Shown here in pieces: positions 51,118 through 59,459 of a stretch of DNA of 64,000 nucleotides; positions within the stretch are counted from its first letter, which is position 1; each line of letters starts with the position of its first letter. Both the position numbers and the translations under genes were made by a program. Below the pieces are notes generated by a model, which had not been told where the DNA came from, did not search any database, and saw only the letters and a program-made list of their open reading frames with translations. Source of the stretch: Streptomyces sp. CB01635 (lineage in GTDB: Bacteria > Actinomycetota > Actinomycetes > Streptomycetales > Streptomycetaceae); the NCBI RefSeq assembly GCF_002803065.1, contig NZ_NNBL01000006.1, forward strand, positions 186,001-250,000, in the 5' to 3' direction.

Positions 51118-51762
51118 TCAAACCCCCTTGGCCGCGGTGCGGACCAGGACGAGGCCACCGTTCGGACCGGGAACTGCGCCCTTGATGAGGAGCAGACCCT
51201 TCTCCGCGTCAACGGCGTGAACGGTCAGGTTCTGGGTGGTGACCCGCTCGTTGCCCATACGACCCGCCATGCGCATGCCCTTGAAGACACGGCCGGGAGT
51301 GGCACAGCCACCGATGGAACCGGGCATACGGTGCACACGGTGGGCACCGTGGGACGCCTTGCCACCCTTGAAGTTGTGGCGCTTCATGACACCGGCGAAG
51401 CCCTTGCCCTTGCTCTTCGCGGTGACGTCAACCTTGACGCCGGCCTCGAAGACCTCGGCAGTGATCTCCTGGCCCAGCGTGTACTCGCTGGCGCCGGGGG
51501 TACGGAGCTCCACCAGGTGGCGGCGCGGGGTTACATCGGCCTTGGCGAAGTGGCCCTTGAGGGGCTTGTTCACCTTGCGCGGGTCGATCTCGCCGAAGGC
51601 GATCTGGACCGACTCGTAGCCGTCAGTGTCGTTCGTACGGACCTGGGTCACGACGTTCGGACCGGCCTTGACCACGGTGACCGGGACGACACGGTTGTTG
51701 TCGTCCCAGACCTGGGTCATGCCGAGCTTCTCGCCCAGGATGCCCTTGATCTGCTTAGCCAT
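51118..51762 (-). CDS. rplC: 50S ribosomal protein L3
   Basis: A 214-residue protein: MAKQIKGILGEKLGMTQVWD, GFAGVMKRHNFKGGKASHGA, HRMPGSIGGCATPGRVFKGM (site of Gln methylation in some bacteria). Confidence 0.98.
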   Translation of the reverse strand: MAKQIKGILGEKLGMTQVWDDNNRVVPVTVVKAGPNVVTQVRTNDTDGYESVQIAFGEIDPRKVNKPLKGHFAKADVTPRRHLVELRTPGASEYTLGQEITAEVFEAGVKVDVTAKSKGKGFAGVMKRHNFKGGKASHGAHRVHRMPGSIGGCATPGRVFKGMRMAGRMGNERVTTQNLTVHAVDAEKGLLLIKGAVPGPNGGLVLVRTAAKGV

Positions 51763-51779
51763 TCTCAGCTCACCGATCC

Positions 51780-52088
51780 CTAGAGCTTGATCTCGATGTC
51801 GACACCGGCCGGAAGGTCGAGTCGCATCAGAGAGTCAACGGTCTTGGGCGTCGGGTCGAGAATGTCGATCAGGCGCTTGTGCGTGCGCATCTCGAAGTGC
51901 TCGCGAGAGTCCTTGTACTTGTGCGGCGACTTGATGACGCAGTACACGTTCTTCTCAGTGGGCAGCGGCACCGGGCCTGCGACCGACGCACCAGTGCGGG
52001 TCACCGTCTCGACGATCTTCTTCGCCGAGCTGTCGATGACCTCGTGGTCGTAGGCCTTAAGCCGGATGCGGATCTTCTGTCCCGCCAT
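51780..52088 (-). CDS. rpsJ: 30S ribosomal protein S10
   Basis: A 102-residue protein, also part of antitermination complexes: MAGQKIRIRLKAYDHEVIDS, PTEKNVYCVIKSPHKYKDSR, EMRTHKRLIDILDPTPKTVD. First gene of the S10 unit. Confidence 0.98.
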   Translation of the reverse strand: MAGQKIRIRLKAYDHEVIDSSAKKIVETVTRTGASVAGPVPLPTEKNVYCVIKSPHKYKDSREHFEMRTHKRLIDILDPTPKTVDSLMRLDLPAGVDIEIKL

Positions 52089-52560
52089 GGCTACTAGTAG
52101 TCCTGTCTCTCGAAACGCTCTGGAACCTGGCAGGTCCTATTCCGTCCTCCTCCGACCCACGCGGTCGGGCGTGTCGCAGTCTCACTGACAGAAATATCCA
52201 TACGGATTTCCCTGCTCGGGAGCTGCAGCCCTGGGACCGCGAAGCCGGGGGAAGAAACCCACCGGGCGCCTGGCTGAACGACCTCACTGCACTTCCCGAA
52301 AGATTCCCGTACGTCCGCCCTAGCGCTGCCTGCGGATCTTTCGACCTTCTGGCAGATGGGGCGACGAGTACTGTGGGACTCGCTTCCGGTCCTCCCGGCG
52401 GGAGGCGCGCAGCATCGGCACTCAACCGAGCAACCCCGATAGTCTGCCACAGAGCGGCTACGCCTGGCCAATCGAGCCGTAGAGAGTACCCCTGGGGTGA
52501 CGAAGGTCAAACCGGGGCCGGGCGGGGACCGCAGCCGAGGGCCGACCCGCTCGGCGGGAC
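52089..52560. other. Long leader region of the S10 operon
   Basis: No gene supported. If the promoter at 52483-52510 is right, the rpsJ leader is about 390 nt, long enough for a regulatory structure. I did not find a single dominant terminator-like hairpin by eye. Confidence 0.5.
52483..52510 (-). promoter_or_regulatory. Candidate vegetative promoter of the S10 operon
   Basis: Minus strand TTGACC (52510-52505), 16-bp spacer, TACTCT (52488-52483). The -35 is a good match; the -10 keeps TAnnnT. It is the best such pair I saw upstream of rpsJ. Confidence 0.5.
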
Positions 52561-53348
52561 TCAGCGGGAAGCCGCGTCACCCCAGCCCTCCAGGAACCGG
52601 CCCAGCTGGTTGCGCAGCACGTCGCGACGGGCGTCCTCCGGCAGGTCGGGGCGCGGGCCCTCAAGGACCGCAGAACCTCCGGGGCAGCCGCTTCGCCGTC
52701 CTGCATGCGCCCGATGGTCGCCTCGCCGAACGTGCCCAGGCAGTCACGCAGGACGTCCGCCACACCGTCCGGCGCGGGTCGGGAGGGGGCGTACTCCCAC
52801 TCCTGTACGAGGAAGTCGGCGGGGCGGTCGAGAATCCATCCGGACAGTGCCCGATCCACGAACACGAGGTCGAAGCAGGGCGCGCTCCGCAGCCGCAGTA
52901 CGTCCTGAGAAGCGCCACCGGCGCCGGATTCGTAAGCGCACACCACCTGATCACCGGTTTCGCTCACCCACCTGACGCGCGTCGGCCGGGCGTCGAAATG
53001 GCGAGAGTCGACTGCGCGGACATTGCCCGGTACGCGAGGAGCACGTCCCCAGCTCCGCATCCGATCGCTCTCAGCATCTGTAGCCAAGGTCTCCGGGACG
53101 GTCAGAATGACTCCTCGCAGCCCTCGGTCCGCTGCGGCGAACCGGAACTCGTCGTCCCCGGACCAGAGCCAATCGACACTGCCGAAGGTCTCGGAGAGCA
53201 GGGTCTCGTGGGTGGGCTGGTCCGTGTGCGGAGACACCGTGACGTACTCGCCGGAGAGGGAGAAACGGGGGGTGAGGGGCAGCGGCGGCTCGTGGACGGT
53301 GACGGCGCAGTCGTTCCCCAGGATCAGGTGCATGGTCTTCCGCGTCAC
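52561..53348 (-). pseudogene. Frameshifted hypothetical protein
   Basis: About 260 codons beginning at GTG 53348 (GGGGGAG upstream) or ATG 53333 (MHLILGNDCAVTVHEPPLPL). The frame runs well to MQDGEAAAP near 52682, then becomes Arg-rich junk (TCRRTPVATCCATS). One base inserted at the G/C run 52681-52684 restores VLEGPRPDLPEDARRDVLRN and then QLGRFLEGWGDAASR, stop at 52561, which has normal codon bias. So it is a pseudogene by a 1-bp deletion, or a sequencing error. No family recognised; two Trp-rich stretches (VDWLWSGDDEF, LVQEWEYAPS). Confidence 0.68.
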
Positions 53349-53592
53349 CCACTCGCTCCCCCGCGGCCATCGCGCCACGCCGCTCCCCGAGCCACGCGCG
53401 GGCGAACATCGGTCCGTCGACCGCGTCTTCCTGAAGCTGTCGCATCAGTGCCAGCTGCCGGCCGGTGTGGCTCTCGGAGGGAACGTCACGTGGAGCCTTC
53501 CAGGACCCGTTGAGCGGAGGGTAGTCAGCAGAAACGGCCGCGATGTGCGGGACCCCTGACTGCGTAGAAATGCCGTGCGTCTTCCTCTGCAC
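53349..53592 (-). pseudogene. Probable remnant of a colicin-type immunity protein
   Basis: The GTG at 53592 lies 5 nt after the stop of the preceding gene. The piece RQLALMRQLQEDAVDGPMFA, then RAWLGERRGAMAAGERV, resembles the N-terminal helices of bacterial colicin-like immunity proteins (pattern G-x-x-FARxWLxxRR-x5-GERV). Beyond GERV the frame runs on to 53071 as unlikely protein and overlaps the next gene. I read it as a truncated gene; family assignment is tentative. Confidence 0.4.
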
Positions 53593-53597
53593 AGCTC

Positions 53598-54032
53598 TCA
53601 GACATCCTCAACTGGGCGGGGGAACGATGCCAGGGCGGCGCTCAAGTCCGCCGCGGCCGAGTCCTCCGCGGGGAGGGTGAGAGCGAGCCGGTCGGCAGCA
53701 CGCAAGACCGCCTCACCCAGTTCGGGAGCGGACGTGCGAGCGATGACGCCGCCCTTCGACGCGACGGACAGCCCCTTCGTGGTGCGCCGGAATATCAGTC
53801 CGAAGGAAGTGTCGACGCCCGTGAAGGCGAGGGTCCCGGCATCGCCGCGCAAGAAGTCGCCGAGGCTGTCCAGGAGTTGGGTCACCGAAAGGTGGATCAC
53901 CATGCCCTGGTCGGGGGTGTGGCCGGCCGAGTCGGCCGTTCCGAGGTCCCCTGTGACAGACATGTCACCCAGATCGAACCCACCGGGGTCGCCCTGATCC
54001 GGCCGCACGGTGAACTGCATGGTGAGCATCAT
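53598..54032 (-). CDS. Hypothetical protein in the accessory island
   Basis: A 144-residue acidic protein: MQFTVRPDQGDPGGFDLGDM, VIHLSVTQLLDSLGDFLRGD, VDTSFGLIFRRTTKGLSVAS. The frame has three nearby ATGs (54032, 54029, 54020). Intact, with normal codon use. Its layout (short, acidic, next to an immunity remnant) would fit a polymorphic-toxin immunity protein, but I do not recognise the family. Confidence 0.65.
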   Translation of the reverse strand: MMLTMQFTVRPDQGDPGGFDLGDMSVTGDLGTADSAGHTPDQGMVIHLSVTQLLDSLGDFLRGDAGTLAFTGVDTSFGLIFRRTTKGLSVASKGGVIARTSAPELGEAVLRAADRLALTLPAEDSAAADLSAALASFPRPVEDV

Positions 54033-54107
54033 CCTGTGGCTCGTCCTGCCGGGAAGAAGGTGACGATGCGGATTCCATCGGGAGACAGCGGCCGGTCTCC
54101 GCCAATT

Positions 54108-54231
54108 ACTGACACATCAGTCAAGGTCTGAATCTCTCGAACGGTCCGGGACACCGGAGTAGTGGAGCAGCCAGGGCATGGCCGAGTGATCGGCGCCTTC
54201 CATGGTGACGATCACCTCGCGGCGCGTCGAA
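54108..54231. repeat. 124-bp direct repeat, copy 1
   Basis: Matches 55467-55590 in the same orientation without gaps, about 14 differences by eye. It encodes the C-terminus of the pseudogene at 54117-54693. Confidence 0.88.
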
Positions 54232-54693
54232 TCCCCCAACCAACGAACGAAGTCACACACCGGGGCGAAGAACTCCGTATCGACCACGTCACTCGGGTCG
54301 AAGGAGAACTCGATCTCGTCGGCATCGAAGAAGTAGCAGGTAAACCAGATTTACCCGTGACCTGGACAGCGAGGCTGACGGAGTCCTCGGGGTCACCTTC
54401 GAGGCGCGCCCGTAGTTCGCGCGCGGTGAGCATCGCGCCGTCGGCTGCCGGTTCAGAAAGCGCCCAGGTGAAGACAGCCGGCCAGGGGACGGACTGAGCC
54501 CGTCCAGCATCCTCTGCCAGTCGTCCGGCTCAGCATCGAGCACACATACGTCGCGCAGCGCGGCGTCGACCTCGAAGTCCTCCGGGCGCTATCGCAGACC
54601 GTCGGCCGATGCGGGCACGAAGCATCCTTCAGGCTTCGCCGTAAAGCTGGTTGCGCGCGCCTCGGCGAAGAAATTGAGGCTGCCGTCCGTCAT
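54117..54693 (-). pseudogene. Hypothetical gene broken by one stop and two frameshifts
   Basis: ATG 54693 starts MTDGSLNFFAEARATSFTAK, then a TAG at 54591-54589. The frame goes on as RPEDFEVDAALRDVCVLDAE and DDWQRMLDGLSP. Near 54492 it shifts to VPWPAVFTWALSEPAADGAM and TARELRARLEGDPEDSVSLA; near 54345 it shifts again to IWFTCYFFDADEIEFSFDPS, WLGDSTRREVIVTMEGADHS and AMPWLLHYSGV, stop 54117. All pieces have good codon bias, so an intact ancestor of about 190 residues is likely. Family unknown to me. Confidence 0.75.
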
Positions 54694-54778
54694 TTCCTGA
54701 TTCCTTCTACTGCACCGCACTGCTCGACGGCCGGCTCATCCTCCGTTTCAAATACCCACCCAATGCATTCAGTCGGGT

Positions 54779-55000
54779 TCAGCCTGTGGCGCCGCGCTCA
54801 ATTCGCTCCAGTTCCGACCAGAGGGGGGGCAGGCCGAACTTTTCCATGTACTTTTCCAGGATCTCGAAGGGCGGAGAGTTGTGCGGTTCGCCGCCTTCCC
54901 AGACCGTGTCGCATTCTTCGCAAACTTGAAACGTTTCCGGTCTGCCCGGAATGCGGCATCGGACAACCCATCCCTGATTACATCTAGGGCACCACGTCAT
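54779..55000 (-). CDS. Small zinc-ribbon-like protein
   Basis: A 73-residue protein: MTWCPRCNQGWVVRCRIPGR with CPRC, then VCEECDTVWEGGEPHNSPPF with CEEC. Two CxxC pairs predict a zinc ribbon, with a helical C-terminal half (ILEKYMEKFGLPPLWSELER). GGAGAGG precedes ATG 55000. It sits alone in the accessory island and could be an immunity or nucleic-acid-binding protein; unproven. Confidence 0.7.
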   Translation of the reverse strand: MTWCPRCNQGWVVRCRIPGRPETFQVCEECDTVWEGGEPHNSPPFEILEKYMEKFGLPPLWSELERIERGATG

Positions 55001-55171
55001 GTTCAACCTCTCCTCAGGACTGCGGAAATGCGGTAATAACTCTATTGGTTCCCGGCACGACGACGATTCTCACGACTCATGACCCTAGGGGAGTCGGTTC
55101 AAGGGAGGTCAATCCGTCACCATGGAACGGCAATAGGCCAGAGGAGCCAGGAAGCTGTGCCGGGCTTCGGC

Positions 55172-55447
55172 TCAGCCCAGGTGCCAGAGCGCGTACGCAA
55201 CCACGAACAGGACCAGCCCCGCGAACGCCATGAGGGCACCCAGGAACCGGAGATAGCCGACCGACCCGAAGACAGTGGTCGGCGCGTCGAGCGCGCCCGG
55301 CATCCCCAGCATGTGCGCGTTCCTCTGCCGGATCCGCTCGGACCGTCGGGTGGTGATCCCCCGCACGTCGAACGCCCAGTTCACCCCGCACCACAGGCAG
55401 ACGAGGCCGACGAGCGAGAAGATGGCGAGGACGACGGGCAACGGCAC
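55172..55447 (-). CDS. Small two-TM membrane protein
   Basis: A 91-residue protein with two hydrophobic helices (VVLAIFSLVGLVCLWCGVNW and LGALMAFAGLVLFVVAYALW) joined by a basic loop (RGITTRRSERIRQRNAHMLG). The GTG at 55447 has AGGGG 5 nt upstream; an upstream start would read through the 124-bp repeat. No family recognised. Confidence 0.65.
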   Translation of the reverse strand: MPLPVVLAIFSLVGLVCLWCGVNWAFDVRGITTRRSERIRQRNAHMLGMPGALDAPTTVFGSVGYLRFLGALMAFAGLVLFVVAYALWHLG

Positions 55448-55466
55448 GTCGACCCCTGCGGCAAGC

Positions 55467-55590
55467 ACTGACAAGTCAGTCAAGGTCTGATTCTTTCGGA
55501 CAGTCCGGGGCACCGGAGTGGTGGAGCAACCAGGGCATGGCTGAGTGATCGTTGCCTTCCATGGTGACGATCACCTCGCGGTACGTCGAA
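55467..55590. repeat. 124-bp direct repeat, copy 2
   Basis: See copy 1 at 54108-54231; offset exactly 1359 bp with no indels. Confidence 0.88.
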
Positions 55591-55604
55591 ACCCTCAGCC
55601 GGCA
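55476..55604 (-). pseudogene. C-terminal fragment of a second copy of the broken hypothetical gene
   Basis: Reads RVSTYREVIVTMEGNDHSAM, PWLLHHSGAPDCPKESDLD and stop at 55476, about 42 codons. The rest of the gene is absent and the DUF397 gene abuts it (stop 55613). It is paralogous to the 3' end of 54117-54693. Confidence 0.72.
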
Positions 55605-55612
55605 GGGACGAT

Positions 55613-55822
55613 TCAGCTACCCGACGCGTACGTCACGAAGTCGGCCCAAGCCTCAGCCGTCACGGAGAAACAGGCGGCCTGCGCGTTCTTGGAGTCGCGG
55701 ACGTGGACCGTGCCGGGGGTGGCGGCGACCTCGACACAGTCGTTACCGTCACCGCTACTGCTGTAACTGCTCTTGAACCACGTCAAGTCGGATGCGGCCC
55801 AGGCAGAGGACTTGCCGGTCAT
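55613..55822 (-). CDS. DUF397 domain protein
   Basis: A 69-residue protein: LTWFKSSYSSSGDGNDCVEV, TVHVRDSKNAQAACFSVTAE, AWADFVTYASGS. DUF397 proteins pair with XRE regulators in many copies in Streptomyces (as in the whiJ locus) and are thought to modulate them. Its ATG overlaps the XRE stop (ATGA), so the two are coupled. Confidence 0.92.
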   Translation of the reverse strand: MTGKSSAWAASDLTWFKSSYSSSGDGNDCVEVAATPGTVHVRDSKNAQAACFSVTAEAWADFVTYASGS

Positions 55823-56598
55823 GTCTCTCCAAGCATGTGCTCGATCAGAGTTCTTGACTCCCCGGGAGTTAGAGCCTGCGCCCGGATCATGCCATAGCGC
55901 AGTTCCAGGATTCGGAGCTGCTTCGGATCCGTGACCGGCCGCCCGCTGAACGCTCCCTCGGATCGCCCGGCTGCGCTGCCATCCGGAAACCTCAGCACCT
56001 CGATCAGCCCACCTGTCCCGAAGTGTTCTTCGCGGTTGGTCGGCATCACCTGAATCGAGACATTGCGCAACGCCCCGATTTCCAGGAGCCGTTCGAGCTG
56101 CCGACGCCACACCATTGTGCCTCCGACGGGACGGCACAGGGTCACCTCGTCCTGGACGAAACTCGGAGTCGGAGCAGGCACCCGCCCAAAGACGACCCGG
56201 CGAGCCAATCGAGCAGCCACCATGCGCTCCACCTCATCCTCCGAGTACGCGGGGAGCCACACCTCGAACAGAGCCCGCATGTGCGCCTCGGTCTGCAACA
56301 ACCCGTGGATGTTGTGGTTGCTGTACAGACCCAGCTCCACCGCCCGCGCCTCCAGCCGGGCCAGATCCCGCACCTTCTTCGGATACCGGACCTCCGCCAC
56401 GTCGCCCTTCATCGCGGCGATGAGCCCGCCCGCCCCCGGCGCCGAATCCGGGCGCTGCCTGTTCCTCGTCGAGGCGCTGGCCGATCGGTGGGGCGTCGCG
56501 GAGGGACCCGTTCCGCGTAAGACGGTGTGGGCGGAACTGGATCTCGTACGACCGGAGCTCGTGAACGCGGGCTCCGGTGCTCCATGCGACAACCCCAA
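55819..56598 (-). pseudogene. XRE-family regulator lacking its HTH (DUF5753 domain only)
   Basis: Residues from about 60 on (MKGDVAEVRYPKKVRDLARL, ARAVELGLYSNHNIHGLLQT, EAHMRALFEVWLPAYSEDEV) form an intact DUF5753 ligand-like domain ending in ALTPGESRTLIEHMLGET. In normal family members about 100 residues with an XRE HTH precede this. Here residues 1-58 are a Ser/Thr/Arg-rich antisense read of an ATPase fragment and show no HTH. The gene is therefore 5'-truncated; a start at ATG 56412 could still make the DUF5753 part. Coupled to DUF397. Confidence 0.75.
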
Positions 56599-56686
56599 AG
56601 GAACAACGGACGAGGAAAAGGAACCGAGCCAAGCCCCACCTGCCCCGCTCCCGGCAGCCGCCGGGGCCGCTCACCCACAAAGGTGA
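56444..56686 (+). pseudogene. C-terminal scrap of an anti-sigma-type ATP-binding protein
   Basis: On the plus strand, ESGRCLFLVEALADRWGVAE and PRKTVWAEL match the G2-box end of HATPase_c proteins of the RsbW/SpoIIAB type. The upstream frame has no HATPase features, so only the last third is left; stop at 56684-56686. XRE-DUF397 pairs are often divergent from such ATPases, so a deletion removed both 5' halves. Confidence 0.62.
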
Positions 56687-56841
56687 ACATCGCCAACTCA
56701 GCTGGCCGAAGCCCCTGTTGACTGCCATACGCTCAGCGCGAGACCCGAGCAAGCAAAACAACCGCAGACATGCGACGGCCCCCGGCCGGGACTCGCAATC
56801 CCGATCGAGGGCCTGACCACCGAGGAAGTAGGAGCTTCCCG

Positions 56842-57780
56842 ATGGGTACCCAGAACCCTAGCGCGCCCCCGCGCGCCCAGTCCCGCGTTGCCGGCAAAGC
56901 CCGCCCGAAACGGGTCCCCGCGCCCCTCGGCATCACCCACGCCAACACCCGCCACGCCACTCGCTTCACGGTGATCGGCAACCATCTGGCCCAGCACCGC
57001 GAGCTCTCGCTCGTCGCGATCGCGCTGGCCGTCCACATCCAGTCCCTGCCGACCGGCGCCCGCGTGGACATCAAGACCCTCACCGCCCGCTTCCCCGAAG
57101 GGGCGACACGTATCGCCGCCGCCCTGCGGGAGTTGGAGGCCCACGGCTACCTCCGGCGCGAGCGCCACCGCGTACCCGACGGCCGCATCGTCACGCGCAC
57201 GGTCTCCTGCAACCAGCCGGGCCGCGCCGCCCACGCACCGGCCGCCGCGCGGGAGTCATCGGCGGGCGACGACGTACCGACCTGCCCGGCGCCGCAGCCT
57301 CGCGCCAAACGCCCACCCCGGCCCTTTTCCGTCCCCCACCCCTCCCACTCCTCCCCGCTACTCCTCCAGACCGCCGCCGACCTCCTCGCCGGCCTGCACC
57401 GCGCCGACCCCCGGCTCACCCTCTCCGCCCTTGATACGCAGCGCCTCGCACCCGGCGTCGCCGCCTGGCTGGAGCGCGACCTCGCCCCCGCCGCCGTACG
57501 CCACGCCCTGACCAGCGATCTGCCAGGCGATCTGCCCGGCGAGGGCCTGCGCCACCCGACCGCCTTCCTCGCCCACCGCCTGACGGCGCGGCTGCCGCCA
57601 CCGCCCCCGTTCCGGGCCCCGGCTGCGCCCCCGCCTCCCGTCCGTCATCCGCTCCGGAACTGCGACGAGTGCGACCGCGCCTTCCGCGGCCCCGAGCCGG
57701 GCAAGTGCCGCGAGTGCCGCGCGACCGATCCCACGGGCCAGGAGCCCTCGCCAACGCCCGCCCGGCCTGCTCGCTTCTGA
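56842..57780 (+). CDS. Helix-turn-helix protein with C-terminal Cys motif
   Basis: A 312-residue protein. A winged-HTH-like region (about 30-115: NHLAQHRELSLVAIALAVHI, RFPEGATRIAAALRELEAHG, YLRRERHRVPDGR) resembles replication-initiator/GntR-type HTHs. A Pro-rich linker and an Ala/Leu-rich helical part follow; the C-terminus has CDECDRAFRGPEPGKCRECR, a two-CxxC zinc knuckle. AGGAAGTAGGAG precedes ATG 56842. A multicopy Streptomyces family of unknown function. Confidence 0.78.
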   Translation: MGTQNPSAPPRAQSRVAGKARPKRVPAPLGITHANTRHATRFTVIGNHLAQHRELSLVAIALAVHIQSLPTGARVDIKTLTARFPEGATRIAAALRELEAHGYLRRERHRVPDGRIVTRTVSCNQPGRAAHAPAAARESSAGDDVPTCPAPQPRAKRPPRPFSVPHPSHSSPLLLQTAADLLAGLHRADPRLTLSALDTQRLAPGVAAWLERDLAPAAVRHALTSDLPGDLPGEGLRHPTAFLAHRLTARLPPPPPFRAPAAPPPPVRHPLRNCDECDRAFRGPEPGKCRECRATDPTGQEPSPTPARPARF

Positions 57781-57782
57781 AG

Positions 57783-58190
57783 TCAGTGGGTGTCGGTGCG
57801 CTTCTCGAGGCGGGTGCCGCGGCGAAGGGTGATCGACATCAGGTCGCTGGGGGCGTTCAGCTCCAGGCGGTGCCAGCGGCCGCGGGGGACGATCACCGCG
57901 GTGCCTGCCTGCAACCGCACCATGTCCTCGGCGCCGCCGGGCGTGGCGGCACGGAAGTAGAGGCGGACGCCGCCGGTCAGGCAACACACCGCCTCTTCGG
58001 CCTCCGGGTGCATCTCCCAGTGGTCGGCGTGGACGTCGGCATCGGTCTCCACATGGAACGTCACGACCTGCCAGGCGCCGGAGTCGCTGCTCGCCATCTG
58101 CCGTTCGGCTGCTCGGACAGCGCCGTCGGGGCGGAACTGCAGCGCGGAGGCGAACAGGTCGATGGGGGTCGTGATGGGGGTCGTCTTCAT
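57783..58190 (-). CDS. Cupin domain protein
   Basis: A 135-residue single-domain cupin. Motif 1 is HADHWEMHPEAEEAVCCLTG and motif 2 is VIVPRGRWHRLEL, giving His/Glu ligands for one metal. Role unknown; its ATG overlaps the stop of the MFS remnant (ATGA), so it was the second gene of an exporter operon controlled by the TetR gene. Confidence 0.83.
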   Translation of the reverse strand: MKTTPITTPIDLFASALQFRPDGAVRAAERQMASSDSGAWQVVTFHVETDADVHADHWEMHPEAEEAVCCLTGGVRLYFRAATPGGAEDMVRLQAGTAVIVPRGRWHRLELNAPSDLMSITLRRGTRLEKRTDTH

Positions 58191-58534
58191 GACGGCGTTC
58201 CTTCCGGTCGGTTCTCTGTGGGGGCGGTGGGTTGCGGGCCAGGCATGGCAGCCCGGCGGCGGGGCAACACCCCGATCGCCACGACTGCCGCGAGTACGAA
58301 GAGGCCGGCGGTGACGGCAAGGCCCAGGGCGTAGCCGTCGTTGAGGGCGGCGGGGCCGGTGGCCGTGCCGGTGCGGAGTGCGGCGACAGTGGCCAGGGCG
58401 GCCAGGCCGACGCAGCCGCCGAGTCGGCGGGAGCTGTTGAAGAGGCCGGAGTCCATGCCGGCCTCGCGGGAGGCGACGCCGGTGATCGCTGGCCGCGACC
58501 GGGGCCAGGGTCGCCGTCCCAAGTTTTTATACAC
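58187..58534 (-). pseudogene. C-terminal fragment of an EmrB/QacA-type MFS exporter
   Basis: ITGVASREAGMDSGLFNSSR and RLGGCVGLAALATVAALRTG match the region before the last TM helices of 14-TM drug exporters; one more TM (LGLAVTAGLFVLAAVVAIGV) and the tail follow. About 400 N-terminal residues are missing, and the fragment runs straight into the promoter region of the divergent tetR gene, which points to an internal deletion. Confidence 0.8.
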
Positions 58535-58539
58535 GTAAA
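58526..58539. promoter_or_regulatory. Candidate TetR operator
   Basis: TTTATACACGTAAA, an A+T-rich imperfect palindrome (TTTA-N6-TAAA) in the short MFS/tetR gap, the usual place for a TetR site. Confidence 0.35.
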
Positions 58540-58591
58540 GAAACTAACCCCAGGGGCCCGCCGTTGTCGACGCCTGGGGAATGATGAGGCC

Positions 58592-59260
58592 ATGCCGCAG
58601 CCGTCCGCACCGCGCAAATCCCCTGGCCGACCTCCCCGCATCTCCCGCGAGGAGGTCATCGGGGCAGCCCGCCGGATCGTGGCCGAGGAAGGCGTGGACC
58701 GGCTGACCATGCGGCGCCTGGCCACGGAGATCGGCAGTACGCCGATGGCGCTCTACCACCACGTCCGCAACAAGGAAGAGCTGCTCGTCCTGCTGCTGGA
58801 CGACTACGCCGCGCAGGCGCTGCGCCGGCCCGAACTGCCCGCCCACCCTCGCGAGCGGATCGTCGTTGCCGCCGCCGCGATCCACGAGGCGCTCGCCTCC
58901 TGCCCTTGGATCGTGGAGGTGCTGACCGCCGACGACCTGATGTCCACCTCAGCGCTGTGGTTCGTCGAGCAGATCGTCGACGGTCTGGTCGAAGGCGGAC
59001 TGTCCGCCGAGCGGGCCGTGCACGGGTACCGCGCGATCTGGTACTACACCGCCGGAGAGATCGTCATCCGGGCGACAGCGGCCCGGCGGCGCGCGGACGA
59101 TGACCGCGCGACCTACCGGGAGCAGGTCTTCGGCGACCTCGACCCGGGTGACCTGCCCAGGCTGGCGCAGGTCGCGGACCGCTGGGCAGCGCTGACCGGC
59201 GAGGACACCTACCTGGACGGGCTCCGAGCCCTGGTGGATGGCCTCCTCGCCGCCCGCTGA
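58592..59260 (+). CDS. TetR family regulator
   Basis: A 222-residue repressor. HTH at about 20-65 (REEVIGAARRIVAEEGVDRL, TMRRLATEIGSTPMALYHHV), then a TetR_C-type ligand domain (about 80-220) with WFVEQIVDGLVEGGLSAERA. It is divergent from the truncated MFS exporter and cupin, which it probably regulated. Confidence 0.92.
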   Translation: MPQPSAPRKSPGRPPRISREEVIGAARRIVAEEGVDRLTMRRLATEIGSTPMALYHHVRNKEELLVLLLDDYAAQALRRPELPAHPRERIVVAAAAIHEALASCPWIVEVLTADDLMSTSALWFVEQIVDGLVEGGLSAERAVHGYRAIWYYTAGEIVIRATAARRRADDDRATYREQVFGDLDPGDLPRLAQVADRWAALTGEDTYLDGLRALVDGLLAAR

Positions 59261-59459
59261 CGATCCCCCGGCCCGCCTTCAAGCCAGTGGGGGCCAGCGG
59301 CTGACCTGCGAAACCCGCGCCCCGCGAAGAACGCCGGTTCGAGTGAACAGAACATGTCCGTGCATGGAACCTGACCCCACTGACGAGCCTCTTCCCGACT
59401 GAAGCACCGAGAAGCAGCGCACATTCCGACCGCTGCGTACGGCGGACGGAGGACAGCGC

